64,000 nucleotides of DNA from Yamagishiella unicocca (GCA_003116995.1 BDSL01000042.1:730587-794586); one strand, 5' to 3'. Shown: positions 10,901 to 22,678, counted from the first letter of the stretch. Notes: generated from the letters alone by a model not told the origin. A program made the numbers and translations.

Positions 10901-12567
10901 GTGTCAATTACTGCTACGGCATGGTATGATAACTAACTAACTACATTCGACAGGACGGCGCTGCGGCCTGACAGCCGTGGCCTCCCCAACGCGCCCCTCC
11001 CTCCCGCCGCACCTCCAGGATGTGTAGGACCGAGTTGTCGTACACCACTAGCAGCCCCGAAACCCTGTCGTCAGGCCCGTCCGAGTATTTGCTGATGAGC
11101 GGCTCCCAGAAGCCTGCGGGGCGGTGTGGATCCGGAGCGGGTAGCTAGACAACTCACAGCGTCATAACCCCCTCACCCCTCACCGCCGTGGGTTCGCGGA
11201 TTCTCTTACAAAACACCCTCACCGCCCGCAAGACGCTATCCGGACTGCATCCTATCACACGCTACACACCCGCCTCCAAACCCTCTCCCCTTCCAACCCA
11301 CGTTGATGCCACTCAACGCTGCGCCAGGGGCCTCCAGCCTGCGAGGTCGCCTTCGCTCCGGAGCCAGGGCCCAGCCCGGCAGCCCCGCCCTCAGCTTCGG
11401 GTTCAGGTCCGGGTTGTAGCGCGGCACAGAGCACTACGCGGCCCAGGTTGCTGCTCGGCTGCGGCATTGGGGGGGATGAGGGCGGTGAGGGTGGTGAGGG
11501 TGGTGAGGGTGGTGAGGGTGGTGAGGGTGGTGAGGGTGGTGAGGGTGGTGAGGGTGGTGAGGGTGGTGAGGGTGGTGAGGGTGGTGAGGGTGGTGAGGGT
11601 GGTGAGGGTGGTGAGGGTGGTGAGGGTGGTGAGGGTGGTGAGGGTGGTGAGGGTGGTGAGGGTGGTGAGGGTGGTGAGGGTGGTGAGGGTGGTGAGGGTG
11701 GTGAGGGTGGTGAGGGTGGTGAGGGTGGTGAGGGTGGTGAGGGTGGTGAGGGTGGTGAGGGTGGTGAGGGTGGTGAGGCGGCGAGACAGCCAGCCACTGC
11801 AGGCTCGTTTCGTGGCCACCTACCCACCTACCCTCCTACCCACGTACTCGCTACAGCTCGCCCCTAGGACCTCTCCTGGTTGCGGAGGGGCGACCCGCCG
11901 TCGTGCGGTAAGCGAAGCTCGCTCGGTCGACGAAGCTCGCTCGGTCGACGAAGTTCGCTACCGTGCCACAGCCAGGCGTCCCGTAACCCCCACGCCGCGT
12001 CATGTACGACAGACCCAGGCCCGCACACCAGGGCGGCACAACCCCCACCTTGCTGCCCCGGGGCCGCAGCTGGTAGCTGGCGATCTGCAGCGACCCCCCC
12101 ACAGCAGCCGACGCAGCTGAGTCCTCCAGCCCCTGCCCTTGCGGGATCTCTTCCTGCTGCTGTTGCTGCAGCTGCTGCTGCGACGACGGCGGCGGGACTT
12201 GTACGACAGCAGTGGCGGCGTCGCCGGTGCCGGCCGGTCCCGTCGCCTCCACATCCACCACCACACCGTGACCCAGCATGGAGTCGGTGCCCGTGGTCCC
12301 GCTGGCTACAGCCGGCGGCGCTACAGTCCGTAGCGATGCTTGCTTAAGAGGCTGCTGCGGCTGCTGCTGCCGCTGCTGCCGTTGCTGGGGATTGCGAGGC
12401 TGGCTGCGCACCCAGGACAGGACGACGGAGCGTACAAGGTTGAAGGCCACCATCGCCAGTACAGCCGCGCCCGCCGCCCAAGCCAGCGCTGGCGGCTTTT
12501 CAGACCCAGACCTGTCCCTCATGGGGCCCGATGGGGCGAGTGAAGTCAATGTGGGCCATGTGAGCAT
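7995..12567 (-). CDS. Membrane-anchored protein with BLUF-like (TEX47-like?) fold, 9 exons, ~530 aa
   Basis: Model: complement of join(7995..8114, 8864..9070, 9329..9418, 9786..9867, 10094..10329, 10638..10718, 11013..11113, 11302..11458, 12049..12567). All phases agree. Start ATG at 12567 gives a cytosolic-type N-terminus, then a hydrophobic segment at residues ~27-50 (ALAWAAGAAVLAMVAFNLV) and a Gln/Ala-rich linker. Exons 2-5 then give LGRVVLCAAL, FWEPLISKY, RVSGLLVVYDNSVLHILE and LFALMREL, the strand-helix order of a BLUF domain. VPCYILDLRERLFESW resembles the segment that follows in TEX47-like proteins. The flavin-binding Tyr after the first strand is absent (Cys instead), as is the Gln of the F-x-Q motif, so light sensing is unlikely. 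The C-terminal part (LVSRIEQLELF; MAPSLHDFVDAFDADYRRY...) is helical and unrecognised. The family call is from memory of the fold, not a search. A downstream start at residue 16 is possible. Confidence 0.6.
11479..11777. repeat. 9-bp minisatellite (GGTGAGGGT)n, ~33 copies, intronic
   Basis: An almost perfect array of a 9-bp unit in intron 1 of the BLUF-like gene. Because 9 is divisible by 3, most frames stay open and spuriously encode Val-Val-Arg, Glu-Gly-Gly, Pro-Pro-Ser or Leu-Thr-Thr repeats. In the gene's sense it reads as pyrimidine-rich ACCCTCACC just before the acceptor of exon 11302..11458. Confidence 0.97.
11914..11958. repeat. 18-bp direct repeat, ~2.5 copies
   Basis: The unit gaagctcgctcggtcgac starts at 11914 and 11932, with a partial third copy at 11950. 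It lies in the same intron as the 9-bp array. Confidence 0.85.
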
Positions 12568-13726
12568 TGCCTTCCGTGAAGGGTGGGGGGTCACGGAGGC
12601 TCCCAGCCCGACACCGTCGGGGGGCCGCGGGGCGGAGCTTGTCGTACCTCTGTACGGAAGAGGGGTACTGCACCGGCTGGCTACGCCACTGCTGTGGAGC
12701 GGAGTGACAGGTGGCGAGGTCGCCGCGCGCTCTTCCTTTGTACAAGCTATTGACTGCGCAGCAGCCGCCCGCCTTGCGAAGGGTGCGATACGGCTTCACG
12801 CATGGCGGAGTGGGCGGCAGTACGGCCTGTTTGACCGTAATGCCGCCCTTCATCATCGTGGAGGCCCGGCGAACTTAGGTGCGGGAATTAGCGAGGGGCT
12901 GGGCGGTCTGGTCTGTCGGTAATCGGCGCTAAGGCAGGTCGCCGGCTGTTGAATACTTCACTGCGACAAATGTAAAAATGTAATAATACCTTCATATTCT
13001 TTATAAATACAAGCTTGGTAAGAGTATGTCACCCTATGTCTCGAACTCTTCATTTGCAAATCGTCTGTCGTGGATTTCACTGTAGTACACACGTATTATT
13101 ATCATCAACATTAACTGCGCACAAACCGCTGGTGTGTTGACACGGTTGGGTGTTTCCGCAGCCTTTGGTTTCGGGGCCCACTGACCCGGCGGGACATCAA
13201 TTGCAATATGCGGCACTTGCTTAGTTGCCCCAAAGCTATGAATGAACTACTGTGCTGTGACATATCAATTATCATATGTGCATTTGAGGCATAGCAGTAA
13301 TTACGCAAGCGATTAGGGGTTGTGCATGCACTCGATAGCACAACCCAAACAATGCCTGGCGACGAAGTCGTTCACCTGGTGACGGCGTCCTTTTGACGTT
13401 TTCTCACCAGGATTTATCACGGCATGGTGCTGTATGATGTATGTTTATAGGCTGCAAATCCATAAATCGAAAACTGGGGCTGATCCACGTTTGCAGCAAG
13501 TCCGGTCAAATTAATGGAAAGTAATTTTACAAAGTGTTTCAGCGCAATAAGGGGGCCAAGGGTACCCGGATGCACCCCTACCTTGCCATCAGATCACGCA
13601 CGCCGCTGACTTCTTTCCGCAAGCCGAACAGTGACCATCTTGTAATTTTGTATAAATAGTGTTATTTGCACAAACTATTACCAGTATCTAGGCGTCCTGA
13701 GCGGGCTCGCCCTGCTCGCTCTCCAA
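12568..13726. other. Divergent intergenic region
   Basis: Separates the minus-strand BLUF-like gene from the plus-strand plastid Rossmann gene. The half near 13000-13700 is AT-rich. Apart from a TATA element near 13651, nothing gene-like is seen. Confidence 0.6.
13651..13659 (+). promoter_or_regulatory. TATA box
   Basis: TATAAATAG lies 76 bp upstream of the ATG at 13727, a good position for a core promoter with a ~40-50 nt 5' UTR. Confidence 0.55.
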
Positions 13727-16700
13727 ATGCTGGCGACTCGTCTGCGGGCGCCGTCTTGTGCGTTCCAGGCGCGCGGCCCTTCGCATTATCTTCGGGTATC
13801 AAGGATGGTTTGCAACGCGTCAGCATCCGCCTCACAGCAGGTTTGCATCGCGAGCGGTTAAGGACCGGTTCTCCATCTCCCAATGTTCGTTCTGCGCGGG
13901 AGCATCCAGCGCTGCAATGGTCACAACATATTCTTCAACTGCTCGCATTCAATAATGCACCTCACTTGCGATCGTCATGGTATTTCAACGCGTGGCACTA
14001 GTTCCCCCTCAACAAAACACAATGCTAAACAACCGTTGGTGCTTTGGCCGGTTCGTCACACCCACACTTGCAGGCGTTCACAATTGTGGGCGGCGGCCGC
14101 GTCGGCCAGGCATTTGCGGACATGGGCTCGGGCAACGATGTAAGGCCCCCAACCAGAAGGGGCGGAACGCGATGGGGGTAATGCGGGGATGCGGACACGC
14201 TTGACGAGGAGGGTATAATGGACAGTAAAGGCACGGGAGGGTTTTAAGGGTCGAGCCGTGGGCAAAGAGACGAAGGACGTGAATTGGGTCAAGTGACCTC
14301 AGCGTCGATAGCTGGGAGCGGCTCAGCAAGGGAGTCCTTGCGGCGCACTGGGTTCTTGCCGCCCCTGGAGCGTTCATTTAACCTGCAAGATGTGACCTCA
14401 CGTGGGGCCGCCCTTTTGCCTCCCTTGCCCTCACCGTCCTTCCCCCCTCCCCTCGCAACCCCTGCAGGTGGTGGTGACACGCGGCAAGCCCGTGGAGGGC
14501 CCCCCTGGACCCATCGTGGTGTGCACCCGCAACGACGATTTGCAGGTGGGGTCCAGGGAGGGGAAGGGGACTGGCGGGGCAGCAGCCGCGCGGGGCGGGG
14601 CGGTCACGAGGACGAGAGCTGCTGGACGACGTGTATTAGCCGTACCTGCGCCCTGTACGGCACATGACACGAACCCAGCGTGTGCGCCCGCTTTGCGCCT
14701 GAACCCAGCTTGCAGCCCGAATCACGGCGCACAGTCCCATCCAGAACCCGTCCCAACCACCAACCACCCAACCACCCAACCAGCAAAGACACCCTCCCCA
14801 CGGCCTCAGTTTGCCCCACCGCTCCGCCCCCTCACCTCCAACTCCCACGTCGTACAGGCCGTGGTGGACTTGACCCCGCCGGAGCGACGCACTGGTGGGT
14901 ACCGCAGCGAGGAGGCAGCAGCGCGGCAGCGGGGAGGCAGCGGGGAGGCAGCGAGACGGCGGGGAGGACCTCCACGGCAGTGACAGGGGGCTACCCGGGG
15001 GCAGCGAGGAGTCCACACCCAGGGTGTGCCATCACCGCCGCCCCACCCCGGCTCCGGTACCGCTGCGACACACGAGGGCCCTGGTGCACCTGCCTTGCCT
15101 GCCCTGCTGGCTCCGCGCTGAGCCGCCCTAGGCTGCTGTTGCGGCTGCTTGTGGCGAGACGGCACACCTGCGATTGCAGGCAGGTGGTATCCTAGACCAG
15201 TCCATTCCTCGGCCCACACCGCACCCCTCCCCTTTCCACTGGCGTCTCTCGCCCTCCCCGGCCACCTCCTCAGACCTAGTGTTCATCCAGAACGGCATGC
15301 TGCAGCCCTGGCTGGACGCGCGGGGGTTGGGCGAGAACACGCAGGTGGGGGCGCGGAGGGCGGGGAGGGGCCGATGGGGGCGGGAGGTATGAGGAGAAAC
15401 CCGTGGGTTGGCACTGGAGGCGCGAGGGGGAGCATGGGCGCGGAGATGCTGGGTTCAATGTTCGACTGCTGCGGGTATGCCGCGTAAACCCCTATAACCG
15501 TAAAAACCGCGCCGCGGGCTCGGTGTAGGCACACTGGGTCAAGTGATGGCCTCCTGGGCACGCGCCTCGTGTTGGCGGGGGTCTGCCCTGCACCCTGCGC
15601 CCTGCGCCCTGCACCCTGCACCCTGCACCCTGCACCCTGCACCCTGCACCCTGCACCCTGCACCCTGCACCCTGCACCCTGCACCCTGCACCCTGCACCC
15701 TGCACCCTGCACCCTGCACCCTGCACCCTGCACCCTGCACCCTGCACCCTGCACCCTGCACCCAGCGCCGCGTCCTGCGGCACCCTCTCTCACGGCGCCC
15801 TCCACCCACCGCCGTCACTCCTCCGCAGGTGCTGGTCTATTTTGCAGTGGCCAAGAAGGGCGACAAGCCCACTGACGGCAAGACGGACGTCAACCCGGAG
15901 GGGCTGACTGCTGGTGGGTGGTTGGCGGTTGGCGGTTGGTGGGCGGCTCAGGGAGTGCGTGAGCAGGAGGTGTCGGCTGCCGACAGGCCCGCTTTACGGT
16001 GTCCCCTCTTACGGTAATTTACCGCGCCGCCGCAATGTTGCCCTGGACCCCTCCCCTCCCGTGCTGCAGCGTACGGCAAGCATGCGCAGACGGTTGCTGA
16101 CCGGTTGCACTCGGGCGGCCTGAGCTGCAAGGTGGGGGTTAAGGGCGGCTGGGGAGGTGGTGAGAGCATGAGGACGGGAAGCTCGGCTCGCGGCATTGTT
16201 CACGCCTGCAGATACAGCACTGGTTGGCCCGAAGCCTGGGTCGTGTGGTGGTGGGGAGGTGTACGGTTGGTTAATTTCATTCAATCGCCGTACATGTCGT
16301 ACTCTTGTAGGTGCTGGCCAAGCAGGACTTCCAGCGGGCCATGCTGGAGAAGCTGGTGTGGATCAGGTGCGGGTTGCGAGTAGTGAGCGGGGAGGGGAGA
16401 AGAGGATCCTAGCTGCCGCCTTGCGGACCACCTACGACTTCAATACACGGAGCAGAACATCTGATCTGTGCGTGCCACTGAGCCGCAACCACAATGCCGC
16501 CCTCGCGGCCATTAGCTCGCCACTCGCAACTTCCCTCCCCAATATACGCAAGGATCATTACCGACATGTTAACAACCAAAACAACCAGCAACCAACAAGT
16601 CCAACCCCGCTTGTTCCTTGTGTCGGTTGTCGGTTGTCGGTTGTCGAACCAACGCAGTGCCTTCATGCTGGTGGGCGCCAAGCACAAGGTCACCGTCGGC

Positions 16701-17326
16701 GAGGTGGAGTCGCGGCACGGCGCCGAGGTTTCGGAGCTCATGAGTGAGCTGTGCGGCGCGGGCGCCCGGGAGCTGGGCGTGGATCTGGCGGGCGGCGAGG
16801 TGGCCCGGCTGAACGCGTACGCGCGGAGCGTTGCACACTTTCCCACTGCGGTCAAGGAGGTGCGTGTGTGTTTGGGAGGCAGCGGCGCGCGGCAGCTGGG
16901 GCTGGGGCTGTGTGAGGGCTGATCGTGGCGGCAGTCGTCGCGGTCAGGGCTGGTTTGGATGTGTCAGGGTGGATGACGGGGAGGGAGAGGCAGAGAGGGC
17001 CGGGGAGGGAGGCTACCGTCCCATGGGTCGCGTTGCAGGCGATCGGCTGGGCAGTCATGTGTGGCTTACATCTGAAGCCCGGGTGGACTCGGCCTGACAC
17101 GATGGGTTTTTTATTGGGCGGCGATCCTGCTGTCGTACGTTCCACTGACTTGCCAAACTGTACGACACCTAACATATGTGTATTTCCCCGTACCCCTCGA
17201 AACCCCTCTCAGTTCCCCTGGCGGAACGGCTGGTTTTATGGCCTTACGCAGAAGGCTCTGGCAGCTGGCCAGCCCGACCCCTGCCCCCTGCACACCGCCC
17301 TGCTGAAGGAGGTTGGCGCCGTGTAA
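13727..17326 (+). CDS. Plastid-targeted ketopantoate-reductase-like Rossmann protein, 10 exons, 294 aa
   Basis: Model: join(13727..13840, 14074..14139, 14468..14545, 14858..14894, 15274..15344, 15829..15913, 16070..16131, 16311..16366, 16658..16859, 17213..17326), all phases consistent. Residues 1-~30 (MLATRLRAPSCAFQARGPSH, then RMVCNASASAS) are a typical chloroplast transit peptide. Next comes a nucleotide-binding strand-loop with VGGGRVGQAFADMGSG (residues ~43-58), then IVVCTRNDDL, DLVFIQNGMLQPWL and VLVYFAVAKKGDKP. The C-terminal helical domain has AMLEKLVWISAFMLVGAKH. Lys185 there aligns with the catalytic Lys of the ApbA/PanE family, but the Asn that usually follows is replaced (WIS). 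The pattern matches a conserved plant/algal protein family of unproven substrate. I infer an NAD(P)-dependent oxidoreductase fold in the plastid and do not claim pantothenate synthesis. The gene lies 253 bp upstream of CSP41b in the same direction. Confidence 0.82.
15584..15763. repeat. 7-bp satellite (CCCTGCA)n, ~25 copies, intronic
   Basis: Array of a 7-bp unit in the intron between exons 15274..15344 and 15829..15913 of the plastid Rossmann gene. The first units carry CCCTGCG variants and the rest are nearly perfect. The unit differs from plant (TTTAGGG) and Chlamydomonas (TTTTAGGG) telomere repeats. Confidence 0.97.
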
Positions 17327-17350
17327 CGAACGCGGACGGCAAACTTCTAT

Positions 17351-17355
17351 TGTAA
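17351..17355 (+). promoter_or_regulatory. TGTAA poly(A) signal
   Basis: TGTAA lies 24 nt beyond the stop of the plastid Rossmann gene, before the CSP41b start. It fits the green-algal poly(A) signal and the tight tandem spacing of the two genes. Confidence 0.6.
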
Positions 17356-17579
17356 ATTGAAAACATTGTGCTCTATCATTTGCATTTGGAGAACCTACAG
17401 GTTCAGAAAGCATGGGTCTTGCGATTGACTGCATTCACGTACGCTCTCCCATGGATAAAAGTGGAAATCTGATAAATTGTCGTTGGCGTCATCCTGTAAT
17501 ACTTTTTTTACAGTCACAGGTTGCTCAGCGACCACCTGCAGCATCGCTAGTGCGTGACTGTTCCCGCGACTAGGATAAG

Positions 17580-17917
17580 ATGCAGCTCGCTAATCGTCCT
17601 GCCGTTCGCGGCGCGGCCGTGCGCCCCAAGGCTGGAGCGCGCCGGATGCAGGTTTGTGATCAGAGTGATATGTGCCTGGGAATTTGATGTTGATCGGGGA
17701 GCGCTTGTAGCCGTTAGGTCGACTCCAGCGGCTACACGCCTGGCACATTTGCGTGCATCGATCACTTTACGTTTGTTAGAAGACCAGCGTTTATTAGGAC
17801 TGCTTTTCCAACTGGCCTGGGCCGTTCTTATGGGTTCGGCGCCACGACCGATGATGTTCAGGTGTGCGCTGCCGCGCGCTACTCGAACTGGCGTGAGCAG
17901 CTTGCCAGCTCGCCGGC

Positions 17918-17948
<31 letters not shown>

Positions 17949-20900
17949 TCTACCGAGTCGAAGAAGATTCTGATGATGGGTAAGTTGCCCTGCGGCCACT
18001 TCGCGCATTTGCGCGCCACGCCGGGCCGCATTTGCCAGAAGGGTCGCTCTCGTTGTTTTTGACGTGGTTTTCCATACCACCTCATTCAAAGTCAGCAACC
18101 ATGAAGCTGTGGGTTTTGAAAGCTAGCGCACGCCCGCGACTGTCCTGTGCCCGGCACAAGCGCGCCTCTCCTCGTGCGCTGAACGCCCTTATCCTATTGC
18201 CCCATCACGTGGTCATCCGTACGCTGACCATCCCGCACATCACTGGCCCCCGCTCACCCACACCCTCACCCCCTTCTCCCCCTCCTCCGCCCCCACCTCC
18301 CCCTCCCTGCTTCCCTCAGGCGGCACCCGCTTCATCGGTCTCTACCTTGCTCGCCAGCTAGTGGAGGCCGGCCACGAGGTGACGCTGTTCACCCGCGGCA
18401 AGAAGAAGGTGGCGTACGAGATCCCTGACGACACCCCCGAGTCGTTCGCGACCTTCTCTCGCTCCATCAAGCACATCCAGGGGGACCGCATGGTGGGTCA
18501 GAGGGAGGGTGGAGGAAGCCAGGGCGCTTGGCAACCCCAGTACCCAATAGCACATGGTGGTGGGGCAGCACCAAATGAGAGCGGGGCGCGTGCGGCACAG
18601 TCGTCATCGAAGGGGACAGGGGGAGACTCTTGTCCCCATCGGCAAGTAAGGAGCCTCTGCAGGCAGGATAAAGACCCCAGGCTCCCCAGCAGCCACCCCG
18701 CCCGCCTCCTGCCACCCCTCTACCCCCCTTCGCCGCATCCCTACCCTTATCCCCACCACTGCCACCCCACCACTGCCATCCTACCACTGCCACCCCACCA
18801 CCCCCACCCCACAGGACTTCCCGGAGGTGGAGCGCAGGCTGTCGCGCGAGGGCTTCCAGGGTGCGTGAATGGGTGCCTCGTTGGGAGGTGGTTGCAGGTT
18901 GGGGGTCGGAGGTTGGGCCGAAATTCATCTAGGGTGCAACGGCGGTAGGACAGTAGGCGCGACTTCGGGCAGGTCGGGCAGGCGAGTGAGTAAGCAAGCA
19001 GCTGTCCACGTGGGATAGCGCGGCTGCAGGCGCAGACAGCGAGCTCGGACGGTTGCAGCGGCATCAGTGACAGAAGGCAACAGCGGACGAGGCACCCGGT
19101 GCAACCTGATGCAATGTGTCCCCAGGCGTTTAATATGCGTTGGATCCGATGGCGACCGGCAAGGCGTGCTGGGGCCGCTACGCGTTGGGGGTGCCTGGGG
19201 GTTAGGGGAGTGCCTGGGGGGAGGGGAGTGTCCCCGTCCAGTGGGTGGGGCGCAGGGATTAGCGCCCTGTAGCGTTAGCATAGGATCGAACATCGGAAGG
19301 GCTTGGAGGAAAAGGAGGGAAGGCCGGGGAGTTCCGGGGCGGCGGACAGCTGCTGGCACGCACTTCCCTAGCTAAGCGCACATCCTTCGCAACGCTTGGT
19401 GGGGCGCATTGGCGGGGCGCATTGGTGGTGTCGGGCCGGGGGCGGACGGCTCCAGAGGGCTGACCTGTGGATGGGGATGGAGTGAGTGAGTGAATGGTCG
19501 TGGCTTGCGGCTGTCAGCACCTCGATCCTCTTGCGCCTGGGTCAGCTTACTCTGTTGGTGGAGTGCACCCACGGCGGCGTTGAGGGGTACTTCCTCCTTC
19601 ACCGCTTTTCAGCAGCACCGCCGCCACGATCAGCGGGCCCCGCCGCTGCGATCAGCCAGGCCACGCTGGGCCAGGCCAGGCCCCCCCTTCTGTGGCTACA
19701 GAACCGGGGGCGGGCGCATCAGCTGCCGTAGTACGGATCTGCATCGCAGGAGCCTCGTACACATCGCTGCCTCCGCGGCCATCACGTCGGACCCCTTCCC
19801 GCCTCCTAGGTCCGCTGCACTCGGCCACACCATCGCCACCATCAGCACCATCAGCATCATTATCATCGTCCTTGCTTCGCCTGGCACTACCTCTCCAACC
19901 CCTCCCTCACCCCTCGCCGCACCCTCCGCTCGCCCCTCCGCCGCCCGCGCCCGCAGTCGTGTACGACATCAACGGCCGCGAGGGCTCCGAGGTTGAGCCC
20001 GTGCTCAAGGGCACCAAGGCCACCCTGGAGCAGTACGTCTACTGCTCCTCCGCGGGCGTGTACCTGAAGAACGACATGATGCCGCACCGCGAGGAGGACG
20101 CCACCGACCCAAAGAGCCGCCACAAGGTGGGCACATGGGAGGGGGCGGGGAAACCGTGGGATGGATACTATGTGTTCGTGTGTGGGGGAGGGGATGGTTG
20201 GGTGTGTGTTTTGGGGACGCTGGGGCCCCACCCACGGGGGTGGAGTGGGGTGGGGACCAGGGGCACTGGGCCTTGAGGGATTCGTAGTCGTGAGGAGCTT
20301 GGGTGTCGCGTGAAACGACTCGAGGTGGCCGCTTACACACGGCTTACGGCCGCCAGGCCCGCAACAACGTAATATGAGCCAAATTCCACTGTCCGTCCCT
20401 GCCCGTCCCTGCCCGTCCCTGCCCGTCCCTGCCCGTCCCGCAGGGCAAGCTCGACACGGAGTCTCTGCTGACCAAGAGCGGCATCAACTTCACCTCCATC
20501 CGCCCCGTCTACATCTACGGACCGCTCAACTACAACCCCGTTGAGGAGTGGTTCTTCCACCGCCTCAAGGCCGGCCGGCCCATCCCGGTGCCGGGCAGCG
20601 GCATGCAGGTCACGCAGGTAGGCGTGGTTGACGTTCCTACTCGCCTATTTGACGTTGGGAGTAGGGCTTTGGGCACGGGATCGAAAGGGGACGATAGGAG
20701 GGTCGGATTCGGCCTGGCAGTTTGTACATTCACTACCGCATCTTGTTGTAGCAAATAGGCCCGCAGCATTTCAGCCCCAGGCTGCTCTGTCCGAACTTCT
20801 CGTCGACCCGACAAACCGCCTCAACCAACTAACCGCCCGCACCATCACCTCCGCAGCTGGGCCACGTTAAGGACCTGGCCACGGCCTTCGTCAAGGTCCT

Positions 20901-21965
20901 GGGCAACAAGAAGGCTGCCCGACAGATCTACAACATCGCTGGTGGGTGCTCCGGCGGTAGCGCGCTTCCCGAGGGCACCCTTGGGGCAAGCATGGAGGCA
21001 GCCTGGAGGGGGGACCCTACAGCGCTCAATCCCAACTGAACCCCCACACCCCACAATGCTGCCAACTTGGGCCGACATACAGCTCTTGGTACCTCCCATT
21101 GCACATTGCACATTACACAGCAGCCTTCGATGCCATTCTACCGACACACTGCTGACACACGCTGATTTTCTTGTAAGATTGCTGAACCGTATGAGCTGCT
21201 TGGAACCCTCGTGTAACCGGTCTTTATGCCACTCTCCTCCTGATTACGTCCGCCCAGGCGAGCGCTTCGTGACCTTCGACGGCATCGCCAAGGCCTGCGC
21301 CAAGGCCATGGGCGCTCCGGAGCCGGAGCTCATCCACTACAATGCCAAGGACTTTGACTTCGGCAAGGACAAGGCATTCCCCATGCGCGACCAGCACTTC
21401 TTCGCCTCGGTTGACAAGGTGAGAGAAGGGGGGCTGGGAGCTGCGATGCGCCCAGTGTCGGAACCGCGTTTCCCTTCGCCCATGTGTCGCCACCAGGCAG
21501 GGGAGATGCGTCCTTTGCCAGTTGGACTCTTACCTGAATCCGCATCAGCCTGTCAAGCCCAAACCGTCCGGAACCACCCGACCCCCTCACCCCGTCGCCT
21601 TCGCGTCGTCGTTAAAACTAGTCCGAGCTGTGGTCGATAGCATCATAACCGCATCATAACCGCATCATAACCGCATCATAACCGCATCATAACCGCGTCA
21701 TAACCGCATCATAACCACTGCCGCACCGCCAACGCACCCGCACCCACAGGCCATGGCTGATTTGGACTGGAAGCCCGAGTTCGGCCTGGTGTCGGGCTTG
21801 ACCGACTCTTACAAGAAGGACTTCGGCCGGGGCACCTTCCGCAAGGAGGCTAACTTCAAGTGCGACGATATGATCCTTGAGAAGGTCAAGGGAAGCGCGT
21901 TCTCCGCGCCCAAGGCCGCCGCCGCCGCGCCCGCCCCGGCTATGAGCCGCTCCAGCTGGAGGTAA
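17580..21965 (+). CDS. CSP41b: Chloroplast stem-loop RNA-binding protein CSP41b, 9 exons, 404 aa
   Basis: Model: join(17580..17651, 17862..17979, 18320..18492, 18815..18860, 19957..20126, 20444..20617, 20857..20941, 21258..21418, 21750..21965). The N-terminus (MQLANRPAVRGAAVRP...) is a short Arg/Ala-rich transit peptide followed by a poly-Ser tract (residues ~43-53). The atypical SDR/NAD-epimerase fold follows: GGTRFIG (64-70), VYDINGREGSEVEP, YVYCSSAGVYLK, SIRPVYIYGPLNYNPVEEWF, LGHVKDLATAFVKVLGN and RDQHFFASVDKA. These match plant CSP41b almost segment by segment, including the DFGRGTFRKEANF ending. CSP41 proteins bind and stabilise plastid mRNAs and rRNA and associate with plastid ribosomes. 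In Chlamydomonas they are known as RAP proteins. A 21-residue Ala-rich tail (APKAAAAAPAPAMSRSSWR) extends past the plant C-terminus. The reading frame is intact. Confidence 0.95.
20391..20440. repeat. 10-bp repeat (GTCCCTGCCC)n, ~5 copies
   Basis: Short array at the 3' end of a CSP41b intron, forming the polypyrimidine tract immediately before the acceptor of exon 20444..20617. Confidence 0.9.
21641..21715. repeat. 11-bp minisatellite (CATCATAACCG)n, 7 copies
   Basis: Seven copies, one with a single substitution, in the last intron of CSP41b, ~35 bp before the acceptor of exon 21750..21965. Confidence 0.95.
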
Positions 21966-22678
21966 AGCGCCGGAGGAGGTGACGGAAGTCGCAGGGTGAG
22001 GCGTGCTGTGGGTGCTGAGGCGCCCGGTGGTGTTGGTGTTGGTGGTGATGTCGGGAAGGGCGTGAGCTTGCCGGAGGGTTTGGCGAGCAATGAGGGGGTG
22101 GGGAGAGGCGGGGTCATTCGGGTGCCGAAAAACGTGACACAACCTCCACCGACGTGGAATGGCGCGATCGCGGGGCTTTGCTGTCTTAGCCGTACGAAGG
22201 AGGATGAGCACCGGCGTCTCACGAGAAGGCGCCCGCGTCTCTTTTGATGTCCGGGTGCCGCTCCAGGAGGCCTGGAAGAGCCTTTTTTCCGCAGTTTCAG
22301 TGCCCGATCGACAATAAGTGTCGTGGTTGGGAGAAAGGACTCGGGAGGATGTGTCGTGCATGTGTGCGTGTGTGTGTGCGCGCGCTAAGGTGCGTTACCC
22401 AGCTCGGAGGCCGTGGTGTCCGTCTCACGCAGTGTCGTACACCGTGTCGTACGTAGGGAAGCGGGATGGTCGTACGTTTGCAGAGCGACTGTGGTGCAGA
22501 CGGCGGTGTGCGGCAGGAGTGCCTCGGAAATTTTGCGGGCCGTGGCGTTTCGTTCCACGCGATTTTCGTCCGCAGCCCTCCCCCGGCTACATTTCCCGCC
22601 GGGGCCCGGATCCGAGTGCCGCTGCCCACGCTGCTGCAGCACCGTCTGCGCTTCGATTTGGATCCCAGCTTGGCCTGC

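Noticed and set aside
11188..12120. Plus-strand frame with a long Val-Val-Arg repeat
   Set aside because: The repeat is the 9-bp intron minisatellite. Flanking sequence belongs to minus-strand exons of the BLUF-like gene.
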